NCBI GenBank assembly: GCA_900467185.1
Contig: UBPA01000005.1
Location: forward strand, 62,001-126,000
Length of the DNA: 64,000 nt
Origin: Hyphomicrobiales bacterium
GTDB lineage: Bacteria > Pseudomonadota > Alphaproteobacteria > Rhizobiales > Rhizobiaceae
Direction of reading: 5' to 3'
Below are positions 16,204-24,825 of this stretch, piece by piece (the first letter of the stretch is position 1; each line of letters opens with the position of its first letter). The notes under the pieces were generated by a model. It was not told the DNA's origin, searched no databases, and saw nothing but the letters and a program-made list of their open reading frames with translations. The position numbers were made by a program, and so were the translations under genes.

Positions 16204-19200
16204 ATGTCGATCAAAGCCAGTATCTACCATCTGACCCATTACACCTACGACCGCCCCGTCCGCCTCGGCCCGCAGGTGATCCGCCTGAAGCCGGCCGCAC
16301 ATTCCAAGACGAAGGTGCTGAGCCACTCGCTGAAAGTGACGCCTGCCAATCATTTCGTGACGCTGCAGCAGGACCCGTATGGCAGCTATCTCGCGCGTTA
16401 CGTCTTTCCTGACCCGGTGACCGAGTTCAAGATCGAGGTCGATCTCGTCGCCGACATGACGGTCTACAATCCGTTCGACTTCTTCGTGGAAGAGAGCGCG
16501 GAGACCTGGCCGTTCGACTACCCCGAAGACATTCGCGAAGACCTGAAAATCTACAGCCAGCCCGAGCCGGCCGGCCCGGCCTTGCAGGCCTATCTCGACG
16601 GCCTCGACCGGACGCCGATGAACACCGTCGATTTCGTCGTCGGCATCAACATGCGGCTGCAGCAGGCCGTCAACTACGTCATCCGCATGGAGCCCGGCGT
16701 GCAGACGCCCGAGGAAACGCTGACGAAGGCGCTCGGCTCCTGTCGCGACTCCAGCTGGCTTCTCGTCCAGATCCTGCGCCATCTCGGCCTCGCAGCCCGC
16801 TTCGTCTCCGGCTATCTCATTCAGCTTGCACCTGACCTGAAAGCGCTCGATGGCCCCTCCGGCACCGAGGTCGACTTCACCGACCTGCACGCCTGGTGCG
16901 AGGTCTACCTGCCCGGTGCCGGCTGGGTCGGGCTCGATCCGACCTCCGGGCTCCTGACCGGCGAAAGCCATATCCCGCTCTCGGCCACGCCGCACTACCG
17001 CAACGCCGCGCCGATCTCGGGCGGCTTTGCCGGCGATCCCGACACGCGGACCGAATTCGCCTTCGAGATGCGGGTGGACCGCGTCGCCGAACATCCGCGC
17101 ATCACCAAGCCGTTCTCCGACGAAAGCTGGGACGCGCTGAACGCGCTCGGCCACGAGGTCGATGCCACGCTGACCGCCAACGACGTCCGCCTGACCATGG
17201 GGGGCGAGCCGACTTTCGTATCGATCGACGACTTCGAATCCGGCGAATGGAATACGGACGCCGTCGGCCCGACCAAGCGCGCCAAGGCCGACGACCTGAT
17301 CCGCCGCCTGCGCGAGCGCTTCGCACCCGGCGGCTTCCTCCATTACGGCCAAGGCAAGTGGTATCCCGGCGAAAGCCTTCCGCGCTGGACCTTCTCGCTC
17401 TACTGGCGCCGCGACGGCGTGCCGATCTGGCGCAATCCCGAACTCGTCGCCCGCGAGGACGTGGACACCAAGGCGGGACCGGAAGAGGCCGAAAAGCTTC
17501 TGACGGGCATTGCCGTTGCCCTGGGCATCGAGCCCGACATGGTCCTGCCGGCCTATGAGGACCCGGCCGAATGGATCATCAAGGAAGGCAGCCTGCCCGA
17601 GAACGTCGATCCCTCGAATTCCAAGCTGAAGGACGCCGAGGAACGCAGCCGTATCGCCCGCGTCTTCGAGCGCGGCCTGACGGTTCCCACCGGCTTCGTC
17701 CTGCCCGTGCAGGCCTGGAACGCACAGGCCGCCGGCGGACAGTTGGGCGGGCGTAAATGGATGAGCGAGCGCTGGCGCACGCGCCGCGGCAAGATCTTCC
17801 TCGTGCCCGGCGACAGCCCCGTCGGCTACCGCATCCCGCTCGGCGCCCTGCCCTACATCCCGCCGTCCCAGTTTCCCTATATCCACGAGGCGGATCCCTC
17901 GATCCCCCGCGCGCCTCTGCCGGACTTCCCGGTCGGCCCGGGCCGCGCCGCCGGTGCCCTGAAGCCGGACCGGGCGATGGCGGAGGCCTCCTTCCAGGCG
18001 GCAGAAGCTCAGCAGGACCGCAACGAGCAGGTGCTCGCTGAAATCGGCGGCGCCGTGCGCACCGCCATGACGGTCGAGCCCCAGAACGGCCGCCTCTGCA
18101 TCTTCATGCCGCCGGTCGAGCGGATCGAGGACTATCTCGACCTGATCGCCGCGGCCGAAACCGCCGCAAGCGACCTCGGCCTCGCCGTCCACATCGAAGG
18201 CTATGCACCGCCGCACGACGAACGCGTCAACGTCATGCGCGTCGCCCCGGACCCCGGCGTCATCGAGGTCAACGTGCATCCCGCGGCCAGCTGGCAGGAA
18301 TGCGTCGACATCACCTCGGTCATCTACGAGGAAGCACGCCAGTCGCGCCTCGGCGCCGACAAGTTCATGATCGACGGCCGCCACACCGGCACCGGCGGCG
18401 GCAACCATGTGGTGGTCGGCGGGCGCAACCCGAACGACAGCCCCTTCCTGCGCCGTCCCGACCTGCTGAAGAGCCTCGTGCTGCACTGGCAGCGCCATCC
18501 ATCGCTCTCCTACCTCTTCTCCGGCATGTTCATCGGCCCGACCAGCCAGGCGCCGCGCATCGACGAGGCCCGCCACGACAGCCTCTACGAACTTGAGACC
18601 GCCATGGCGCAGGTGCCGCTGCCCGGCCAGGGCGTCCCGCCCCTTCCGTGGCTGACCGACCGCCTGTTCCGCAACCTCCTGACGGATGTCACCGGCAATA
18701 CGCACCGTTCGGAAATCTGCATCGACAAGCTGTTTTCCCCGGACGGCCCGACCGGCCGTCTCGGCCTCGTCGAATTCCGCGGCTTCGAGATGCCGCCGAA
18801 TGCGCGCATGTCGCTGGCCCAGCAGCTTCTGGTGCGCGCCCTCATCGCCCGCTTCTGGCAGAATCCGGCCGATGGCAGGCTGGTGCGCTGGGGCACGACG
18901 CTGCACGACCGCTTCATGCTGCCGCATCATGTCTGGACCGATTTCCTGGACGTGCTGGCCGACCTGCGCGCCAACGGCTTCGATTTCCGCCCGGAATGGT
19001 TCGAGGCCCAGCTCGAATTCCGCTTCCCCTTCTGCGGCGAGGTCACCTATGAGGGCGCGAAGCTGGAACTTCGGCAGGCGCTGGAGCCCTGGAACGTCAT
19101 GGGCGAACAGGGCGCGATCGGCGGCACCGTGCGCTATGTCGACAGCTCCGTGGAGCGCCTGCAGGTCCGCTTCGAAACCGCCAATCCCGGCCGCTACACG

Positions 19201-19572
19201 GTTGCCTGCAACGGCCGCCCGGTGCCGCTCACCCCAACCGGCGTCAACGGCGTCTCGGTTGCCGGTGTGCGCTACAAGGCCTGGCAGCCCGCGGCCGGCC
19301 TGCATCCGGTCCTGCCGGTCAACACGCCGCTGACCTTCGACATCTACGACACCTGGTCGCGTCGCTCGATCGGCGGCTGCATCTACCATGTCGCCCATCC
19401 CGGTGGCCGCAACTACGATACGTTCCCGGTCAACGGCAACGAGGCGGAGGCACGGCGGCTGGCGCGGTTCGAGCCCTGGGGCCACACGGCCGGCGGCTAT
19501 GCGCTGACGCCGGAAACCCCGTCGCCGGAGTTCCCTTTCACCCTCGACCTGCGTCGGCCGGCGGGACTGTAG
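16204..19572 (+). CDS. Transglutaminase-like protease fused to DUF2126
   Basis: Large 1122-aa cytosolic protein. The start at 16204 ([19 protein letters not shown]) follows GAGGGGACCGC and opens with the N-terminal beta domain found before such transglutaminases. The catalytic triad is Cys180 (GSCRDSSW), His229 (DLHAWCEVY) and Asp245 (GLDPTSG). Residues from about 330 onward form the DUF2126 region, rich in conserved segments such as [23 protein letters not shown] and [15 protein letters not shown], which resemble an ATP-grasp/amidoligase-type fold. It is the first gene of a three-gene set with the ATP-grasp/alpha-E fusion (6 bases downstream) and a second transglutaminase. The set is predicted to make and trim a peptide or amide-linked product; the product is unknown. 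Confidence 0.9.
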   Translation: MSIKASIYHLTHYTYDRPVRLGPQVIRLKPAAHSKTKVLSHSLKVTPANHFVTLQQDPYGSYLARYVFPDPVTEFKIEVDLVADMTVYNPFDFFVEESAETWPFDYPEDIREDLKIYSQPEPAGPALQAYLDGLDRTPMNTVDFVVGINMRLQQAVNYVIRMEPGVQTPEETLTKALGSCRDSSWLLVQILRHLGLAARFVSGYLIQLAPDLKALDGPSGTEVDFTDLHAWCEVYLPGAGWVGLDPTSGLLTGESHIPLSATPHYRNAAPISGGFAGDPDTRTEFAFEMRVDRVAEHPRITKPFSDESWDALNALGHEVDATLTANDVRLTMGGEPTFVSIDDFESGEWNTDAVGPTKRAKADDLIRRLRERFAPGGFLHYGQGKWYPGESLPRWTFSLYWRRDGVPIWRNPELVAREDVDTKAGPEEAEKLLTGIAVALGIEPDMVLPAYEDPAEWIIKEGSLPENVDPSNSKLKDAEERSRIARVFERGLTVPTGFVLPVQAWNAQAAGGQLGGRKWMSERWRTRRGKIFLVPGDSPVGYRIPLGALPYIPPSQFPYIHEADPSIPRAPLPDFPVGPGRAAGALKPDRAMAEASFQAAEAQQDRNEQVLAEIGGAVRTAMTVEPQNGRLCIFMPPVERIEDYLDLIAAAETAASDLGLAVHIEGYAPPHDERVNVMRVAPDPGVIEVNVHPAASWQECVDITSVIYEEARQSRLGADKFMIDGRHTGTGGGNHVVVGGRNPNDSPFLRRPDLLKSLVLHWQRHPSLSYLFSGMFIGPTSQAPRIDEARHDSLYELETAMAQVPLPGQGVPPLPWLTDRLFRNLLTDVTGNTHRSEICIDKLFSPDGPTGRLGLVEFRGFEMPPNARMSLAQQLLVRALIARFWQNPADGRLVRWGTTLHDRFMLPHHVWTDFLDVLADLRANGFDFRPEWFEAQLEFRFPFCGEVTYEGAKLELRQALEPWNVMGEQGAIGGTVRYVDSSVERLQVRFETANPGRYTVACNGRPVPLTPTGVNGVSVAGVRYKAWQPAAGLHPVLPVNTPLTFDIYDTWSRRSIGGCIYHVAHPGGRNYDTFPVNGNEAEARRLARFEPWGHTAGGYALTPETPSPEFPFTLDLRRPAGL

Positions 19573-19578
19573 GACGAC

Positions 19579-22035
19579 ATGACACAGAAGCCGACGGCGG
19601 AGGCCATCAAGGGCGGAACCACCAAGGGGGCAGCGGCCGGAGCGGCCGCTGCAGAGGCCCCCAAGCGGGCACGCGACCCGGTGGCGGACTATCGCGCCCT
19701 GCCCGGCATCGCCGACGAGATGGTGGATGCGCAGGGCAAGGTGCGCCCGGTCTGGCAGCATCTCGTCTCGGCCATCGGCCGCATGGACGAGGCCGAGCTT
19801 GCCAACCGCTTTGCCCGGGCCGACCGCTATCTGCGCGATGCCGGCGTCTTCTATCGCGCCTACGGCACCAAGGAGAATTCCGAGCGCAGCTGGCCGCTGT
19901 CGCACATTCCGGTGCTGATCGCCGAGCGCGAATGGGAAGAGCTGTCGCTCGGCCTCATCCAGCGCGCCGAGCTTCTCGAGCGGATCGCCGCCGACATCTA
20001 CGGGCCGAACACGCTCGTCAACGAAGGTTTCCTGCCGCCGGCGCTGGTCGCGGGCAATACCGAATTCCTGCGCCCCATGGTCGGCGTGCAGCCGGCCGAT
20101 GGCAACTTCCTGCATTTCGTGTCCTTCGAGATCGGCCGTGGTCCGGACGGCAACTGGTGGGTGCTGGCCGACCGCACCGAGGCCCCCTCCGGCGCCGGCT
20201 TCGCGCTGGAAAACCGGGTGGCAACCACGCGCGCCTTCTCCGACATCTATGCCGAGACCCATGTTCACCGGCTTGCCCGCTTCTTCGTCGCCTTCCGCGA
20301 TGCCCTGCAGATGCGCAAGCGCTCGCCGGACGATCGCATCGCCGTGCTGACGCCGGGTCTCGCCAACGAGACCTATTTCGAACACGCCTATATCGCCCGC
20401 TATCTCGGTTTCATGCTGCTGGAAGGCGAGGATCTGACGGTGGTGGATGGACGCGTGATGGTGCGCACCGTCGCCGGCCTGAAGCCGATCGGCATTCTCT
20501 GGCGTCGCCTCGATTCCTCCTTCGCCGATCCTCTGGAGCTCAACCAGCGCTCCCATATCGGCACCCCCGGCCTGCTGGCCGCGCTGCGTTCCGGCACCGT
20601 GTCCATCGTCAACGCGCTCGGCTCCGGCATTCTGGAAACGCGCGCCTTCCTCGCCTTCATGCCGACCATCTGTCACCATCTGCTCGGCGAGGACCTGCTG
20701 CTGCCGAGCATCGCCACCTGGTGGTGCGGGCAGAAGCCCGAGCGCGAGCAGGTGGCCCGCAACATCGAGAAGATGGTCATCGGCCCCGCCTACTCGACGC
20801 GCCCCTTCTTCGACGACAACGGCCGGTCGGTGCTCGGCTCGTCCATGCGCGAGAACGCCAAGCTGTCGATCCGCGACTGGCTGGCCAATGACGGGCAGAA
20901 GCTGGTCGGCCAGGAGGTCGTCACGCTCTCCACCACGCCCGCCTGGGTGGATGGCAAGCTGACGCCGCGACCGATGAGCCTGCGCGTCTATCTCGCCCGC
21001 ACGCGCAACGGCTGGCAGGTCATGCCCGGCGGTTTTGCCCGGATCTCGAGCGGGGCGGATGCCGCCGCCATCGCCATGCAGGCCGGCGGCTCCGCAGCCG
21101 ACGTGTGGATCGTCAGCGATCGCCCGGTCGAGCGCACGACGCTTCTTACCTCCGACGAAACCTTCATCCGCACCATGCCCGGCAGCCTGCCGAGCCGGGC
21201 GGCGGACAACCTCTTCTGGCTCGGCCGCTATATCGAGCGCTCGGAAGGCGCCCTGCGCATCCTGCGCGCCTGGCACGGGCGGTTCGCCGAAAATGCCAAC
21301 AGCGAAATGCCGCTGTTGAAGGACATTTCGGCCTACCTGAAGGTGCTCGACATCGACAGCGCGCAGCCGGTGCCCGACAGTCTCGTCGCCAATATCGACA
21401 GCGCACTTTATTCGGCGAGCAATATCCGCGACCGCTTCTCGGCCGATGGCTGGCTGGCGCTCAACGACCTGTCGAAGACGGTGCGCAAGTTCCGCGCGAC
21501 GGTGGAAGCCGGCGACGACGCGACGCACGCCATGACCATCCTGTTGCGTAAGCTCGCGGGCTTTGCCGGTCTCGTGCACGAAAACATGTACCGCTTCACC
21601 GGCTGGCGCTTCCTGTCGATCGGCCGTTATCTGGAGCGCGGCATGCACATGACCCGCCTGCTCGGTCATATGTCCGGCGGGGACGCGCCGGACGGGGCGC
21701 TCGACATGCTGCTGGAGATCGGCGACAGCGTCATGACCCACCGCCGCCGCTACAACGTCAACACCGCGCCTCTGACGGTCACGGACCTGCTGGCGCTCGA
21801 CCCGCTCAACCCGCGCTCCATCCTCTACCAGCTGAACGAAATCCGCGCCGAAGTCGAGCAGCTGCCGAACGCCTTTCAGAACGGCCAGATGTCGCCTTTC
21901 TATCGCGAGGCGCTGCGGCTGCATTCGGGTCTTGCGGTGATGACGCCCGAGGGCATGACGAGCGAGGTCTACGATCACCTCGAAAAGGAGATGGAGCGCT
22001 TCTCCGATATCCTCGCCCAGACCTATCTGAGCTGA
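19579..22035 (+). CDS. Circularly permuted ATP-grasp protein fused to alpha-E domain
   Basis: Predicted peptide ligase of the CP-ATP-grasp type 2 family (DUF404/DUF407) joined to an alpha-E (DUF403) helical domain in one 818-aa chain; many bacteria encode them separately. Residues 1-35 are a low-complexity Ala/Lys tail. About 40-540 is ATP-grasp, with YRAYGTKENSERSWPLSHIPV, GNTEFLRPMVG, LTPGLANETYFEHAYIARYLG, GTVSIVNALGSGILE and PRPMSLRVYLAR. About 545-818 is alpha-E, starting LPSRAADNLFWLGRYIERSEG. The start ATG follows AGGAC and lies six bases after the upstream stop, indicating one transcript. It probably condenses amino acids onto an unknown acceptor using ATP. Confidence 0.9.
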   Translation: MTQKPTAEAIKGGTTKGAAAGAAAAEAPKRARDPVADYRALPGIADEMVDAQGKVRPVWQHLVSAIGRMDEAELANRFARADRYLRDAGVFYRAYGTKENSERSWPLSHIPVLIAEREWEELSLGLIQRAELLERIAADIYGPNTLVNEGFLPPALVAGNTEFLRPMVGVQPADGNFLHFVSFEIGRGPDGNWWVLADRTEAPSGAGFALENRVATTRAFSDIYAETHVHRLARFFVAFRDALQMRKRSPDDRIAVLTPGLANETYFEHAYIARYLGFMLLEGEDLTVVDGRVMVRTVAGLKPIGILWRRLDSSFADPLELNQRSHIGTPGLLAALRSGTVSIVNALGSGILETRAFLAFMPTICHHLLGEDLLLPSIATWWCGQKPEREQVARNIEKMVIGPAYSTRPFFDDNGRSVLGSSMRENAKLSIRDWLANDGQKLVGQEVVTLSTTPAWVDGKLTPRPMSLRVYLARTRNGWQVMPGGFARISSGADAAAIAMQAGGSAADVWIVSDRPVERTTLLTSDETFIRTMPGSLPSRAADNLFWLGRYIERSEGALRILRAWHGRFAENANSEMPLLKDISAYLKVLDIDSAQPVPDSLVANIDSALYSASNIRDRFSADGWLALNDLSKTVRKFRATVEAGDDATHAMTILLRKLAGFAGLVHENMYRFTGWRFLSIGRYLERGMHMTRLLGHMSGGDAPDGALDMLLEIGDSVMTHRRRYNVNTAPLTVTDLLALDPLNPRSILYQLNEIRAEVEQLPNAFQNGQMSPFYREALRLHSGLAVMTPEGMTSEVYDHLEKEMERFSDILAQTYLS

Positions 22036-22050
22036 CCCGGCGCAGGCGTA

Positions 22051-22084
22051 CGGCCGCCTTATCCTTTTGGAACGCGGCCGCTTT
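22051..22084 (+). terminator. Possible weak terminator after the ATP-grasp gene
   Basis: CGGCCGC (22051-22057) and GCGGCCG (22074-22080) form a 7-bp stem with a 16-base loop, followed by CTTTT. It may be a partial terminator before the second transglutaminase gene. Confidence 0.35.
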
Positions 22085-22179
22085 TCTGATGCGTCGGAGC
22101 GTCAAACAGGGCATAGAGTCGGGACGAACGACGGCGCCCGCGGGGCGAGGGTCGGGGACGGACCAGATGCGGCGGATCC

Positions 22180-23058
22180 ATGCTCTACGATATCAGTCTC
22201 AAGATCACCTATAGCTACGAGATCCCGGTATCCGGCGGACGCCACATGGTGCGCGTGCTGCCGCTGTCGCTGCCGTCGCGCCAGCGGCTGGTGGCGGGCA
22301 CCGTCACCTGCTCCCCGGTGCCCGAGGAGCGCACCGACATGCTGGACTTCTTCCGCAATCCGGCAACGTCGATCCTCTTTCGCAAGCTTCACGACGAGCT
22401 GATCATCCACATGAAGGCGCGGGTGCAGCTGGAGACCGCGATGCCCACGGCGGACTTCTCGCCGGATCTCGCCGCCTTTCCCGCCGAGATCGGCGCCGTC
22501 TGGTCGCTCGACCCCGGCTCGCCCCATCATTTCCTGGCACCGAGCCCGCGGCTGTCCGAGGACCCGACGATCGCGGCCTATGCCCGCGGTATCGCCAAGC
22601 CCGGAATGACCGTCCGCGAGATCGCCGGCCTGATGTGCGAGCGGATCTACAAGGACTTCACCTACGACCCGAAGGCGACGTCCGTGGACAGCACGCCGAT
22701 CGAGGCCTTCCGGCTGAAGAAGGGCGTCTGCCAGGACTTCGCCCATATCATGATCGTCGCGCTGCGCGCGCTCGGCATTCCCGCCGGCTATGTCAGCGGC
22801 TTCCTGCGCACGCTGCCGCCACCCGGCAAGGAGCGGCTGGAGGGGGCGGACGCCATGCATGCCTGGGTGCGCGTGTGGTGCGGCAAGATGCTCGGCTGGG
22901 TGGAGCTCGACCCGACCAACAACGTGCCGGCCGGCACGGACCACATCGTCGTCGGCCACGGCCGCGACTATTCCGACGTCGCGCCGGTCATCGGCGTCCT
23001 CAAGAGCTATGGCAGCCACAAGACGGATCAGGCCGTCGATGTCGTTCCGGTCGCCTGA
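22180..23058 (+). CDS. Transglutaminase-like cysteine protease
   Basis: Third gene of the ATP-grasp/alpha-E cluster, 292 aa, no signal peptide. The N-terminal 120 residues form the beta domain seen before bacterial transglutaminase-like proteases; the catalytic domain has Cys184 (KKGVCQDFAH), His227 (DAMHAWVRVW) and Asp244 (ELDPTNN). The start at 22180 (MLYDISLKITYSYE) fits family members. It lies 144 bases downstream of the ATP-grasp gene, so it may have its own promoter. In the prediction of Iyer and co-workers on amidoligase operons, such proteases process or hydrolyse the peptide made by the ligase. Confidence 0.9.
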   Translation: MLYDISLKITYSYEIPVSGGRHMVRVLPLSLPSRQRLVAGTVTCSPVPEERTDMLDFFRNPATSILFRKLHDELIIHMKARVQLETAMPTADFSPDLAAFPAEIGAVWSLDPGSPHHFLAPSPRLSEDPTIAAYARGIAKPGMTVREIAGLMCERIYKDFTYDPKATSVDSTPIEAFRLKKGVCQDFAHIMIVALRALGIPAGYVSGFLRTLPPPGKERLEGADAMHAWVRVWCGKMLGWVELDPTNNVPAGTDHIVVGHGRDYSDVAPVIGVLKSYGSHKTDQAVDVVPVA

Positions 23059-23254
23059 CGGCCCCGTTTCTCCGTGACCTGTGCTGTTCTGCGTCACCTG
23101 TCCGCCATGCGGCACAGGATCCTGCCGCAAATCCTGCCGTGTCCGTAAAAGTTTAACTTCTCCTGTAAGCCACCACCAACGAACCCCTGCTAACGATGCG
23201 GCAAGATGAGCTTCGGCGATATCGCGAAGCGGACCGTGGGCGCAGGAGAGGGAC

Positions 23255-24505
23255 ATGAGGCGATTTTTCGGCATGATCGGGCGGAGCCTCGAAGATCGGG
23301 GTGGCAACATCGCGCTGATGGCGGCCGTCGTGCTTCCCGTGGTTCTCTTCGGTGCCGGCGTGGCGATCGACACCACCAACATCGTCTTCCAGAAAAACCG
23401 GCTGCAGGCCGCGGTGGACAGCGGCGCGCTGGCTGCCGCCTCGGGCCTTGCCAACAAGCACATGACCGTGGACGAGGCCCGGGAAGCCGCGCGCGACTAC
23501 GTCGTCATCGCTATGCGGAACGCCACGGCCAGCCCAGTACCGATCGGCTCGCCCGCCGCGTCGGAAGCCAGCGTGAAACAGGCGGCGGCCGACAAGCTGC
23601 TGATCGACAACATATCCGTCACGATCGAGCCCAAGACCCTCCAGACGGGTGCGAAGGGCTACGACATCAGCGTCAAATCCACCCTCCCCGTCGATCTCAA
23701 TGCCATGACGCGGCTGGTGAGCGGCGACGGCATCAACCTGACCGCGACCGGCAAGTCGGAAGGCGTGTCGGACACGAAGAACGCCCTGTCGATGGTGCTC
23801 GTGCTCGACCGATCCGGCTCGATGGCCTGGAAGACCGACACCAAGGACACATCGACCAATGGCTGCTACATCTACGAGGAAGCCTACTGGCCCTACGCGA
23901 AATGGAGCACGCCCTGCTACGTTTCGAAGATCGCAACGCTGAAGAAGGCCGTGAACAGCCTTCTCACCCAGCTGAAAACGGCCGATCCCACCTCGATCTA
24001 TGTTAGAACCTCCGCGATATCCTACAACAACGCCCAGGACGCGCCCGGCGTGCTCGCCTGGGGAACGGCCGGCACGGGAACCTATGTCAACGCGCTTGCG
24101 GCAACCGGCGGAACGGACTCGAGCGACGCCTTCACCTCCGCCTACCGGGACCTGTCGGGCAACACGGAAACGAAGGCTCACGCACAGAAGACGGGCGCAG
24201 TTCCGACCAAATACATCGTGTTCATGACGGATGGCGAGAACAACTATTACCAGAACAGAACGGGCGACAGCGAAGCGACGCGATCGGACGCGGCCACGAA
24301 GTTCTATTGCGACAAGGCCCGCGACGACGGCATCAAGGTCTTTACCGTCGCCTTCAAGGCACCCAAGCGCGGCCAGGATCTCCTGCTGGGCTGCGCCACG
24401 GACCCGACCTACTATTTCCAGGCCGAGAAGAGCGAAGACCTCGTTTCAGCCTTCAAGGCGATCGGCAACAAGGCCAGCAACCTCATGGTCCGGCTGACGC
24501 AGTAA
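23255..24505 (+). CDS. TadE/TadG-like pilus-assembly protein with VWA domain
   Basis: Predicted membrane-anchored extracytoplasmic protein of 416 aa. Residues 15-40 (GGNIALMAAVVLPVVLFGAG) are the N-terminal TadE/G hydrophobic segment, followed by the typical QAAVDSGALAAAS helix. From about residue 175 a von Willebrand factor A domain begins with the MIDAS sequence DRSGSM (Asp185) and later FMTDGENN. Four cysteines lie in the C-terminal half, with possible disulfides (for example GCYIY, CYVSK). TadG proteins are linked to Flp/Tad pilus assembly, but no other tad gene is here, so it is an orphan copy, as is common in rhizobia. GAGAGGGAC precedes the ATG; a strong terminator follows. Confidence 0.85.
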   Translation: MRRFFGMIGRSLEDRGGNIALMAAVVLPVVLFGAGVAIDTTNIVFQKNRLQAAVDSGALAAASGLANKHMTVDEAREAARDYVVIAMRNATASPVPIGSPAASEASVKQAAADKLLIDNISVTIEPKTLQTGAKGYDISVKSTLPVDLNAMTRLVSGDGINLTATGKSEGVSDTKNALSMVLVLDRSGSMAWKTDTKDTSTNGCYIYEEAYWPYAKWSTPCYVSKIATLKKAVNSLLTQLKTADPTSIYVRTSAISYNNAQDAPGVLAWGTAGTGTYVNALAATGGTDSSDAFTSAYRDLSGNTETKAHAQKTGAVPTKYIVFMTDGENNYYQNRTGDSEATRSDAATKFYCDKARDDGIKVFTVAFKAPKRGQDLLLGCATDPTYYFQAEKSEDLVSAFKAIGNKASNLMVRLTQ

Positions 24506-24532
24506 AACAGACGTCGGCCTTCCTACATCCAG

Positions 24533-24562
24533 AACCCGCGCGACCCGTTCGCGCGGGTTTTT
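24533..24562 (+). terminator. Rho-independent terminator after the tadG-like gene
   Basis: AACCCGCGCGA (24533-24543) and TCGCGCGGGTT (24549-24559) form a perfect 11-bp stem with a 5-base loop, ending in five T residues. Confidence 0.92.
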
Positions 24563-24726
24563 CGCATGTGCGGACCCTTCGGCCGCAGCCCGCGGCCGGC
24601 AGCGCGAAGGACCGGGGAAACGGCGGCGGCAGCAAGCGGATCGAACGCCGCAACGAGGAAGTCCGTCACCATCGACCACGCGCCGCCGCCCGCCGGCTTC
24701 ATTTTACATCCTCTTGAAAACACTTA

Positions 24727-24756
24727 TTGCAAGCGCTTCGTATCGGTGCATACATT
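24727..24756 (+). promoter_or_regulatory. Putative glg operon promoter with LacI-type operator
   Basis: TTGCAA (24727-24732), 18 bases, TACATT (24751-24756) resembles a sigma70 promoter and would give a leader of about 60 bases. Overlapping the -35 box, TGCAAGCGCTTCGT (24728-24741) has the perfect core AAGCGCTT (24731-24738) and matches the LacI-family consensus TGnAAnCGnTTnCA at 10 of 12 fixed positions. A repressor bound here would block transcription of glgP and the following genes. Confidence 0.5.
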
Positions 24757-24825
24757 GCTGGAATTCTCCGCAAGCGTGCGCCTGCGGTGGTGTCGGAACA
24801 ACGTTCAAGAGGGTAGCCCGGATCC

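Noticed and set aside
16066..21978. Unbroken minus-strand frame of 1970 codons opposite the transglutaminase/ATP-grasp genes
   Set aside because: It has no domain-like segments, is rich in Arg/Gly/His/Ala/Asp as expected from antisense GC-rich codons, and the plus-strand genes have intact catalytic motifs.
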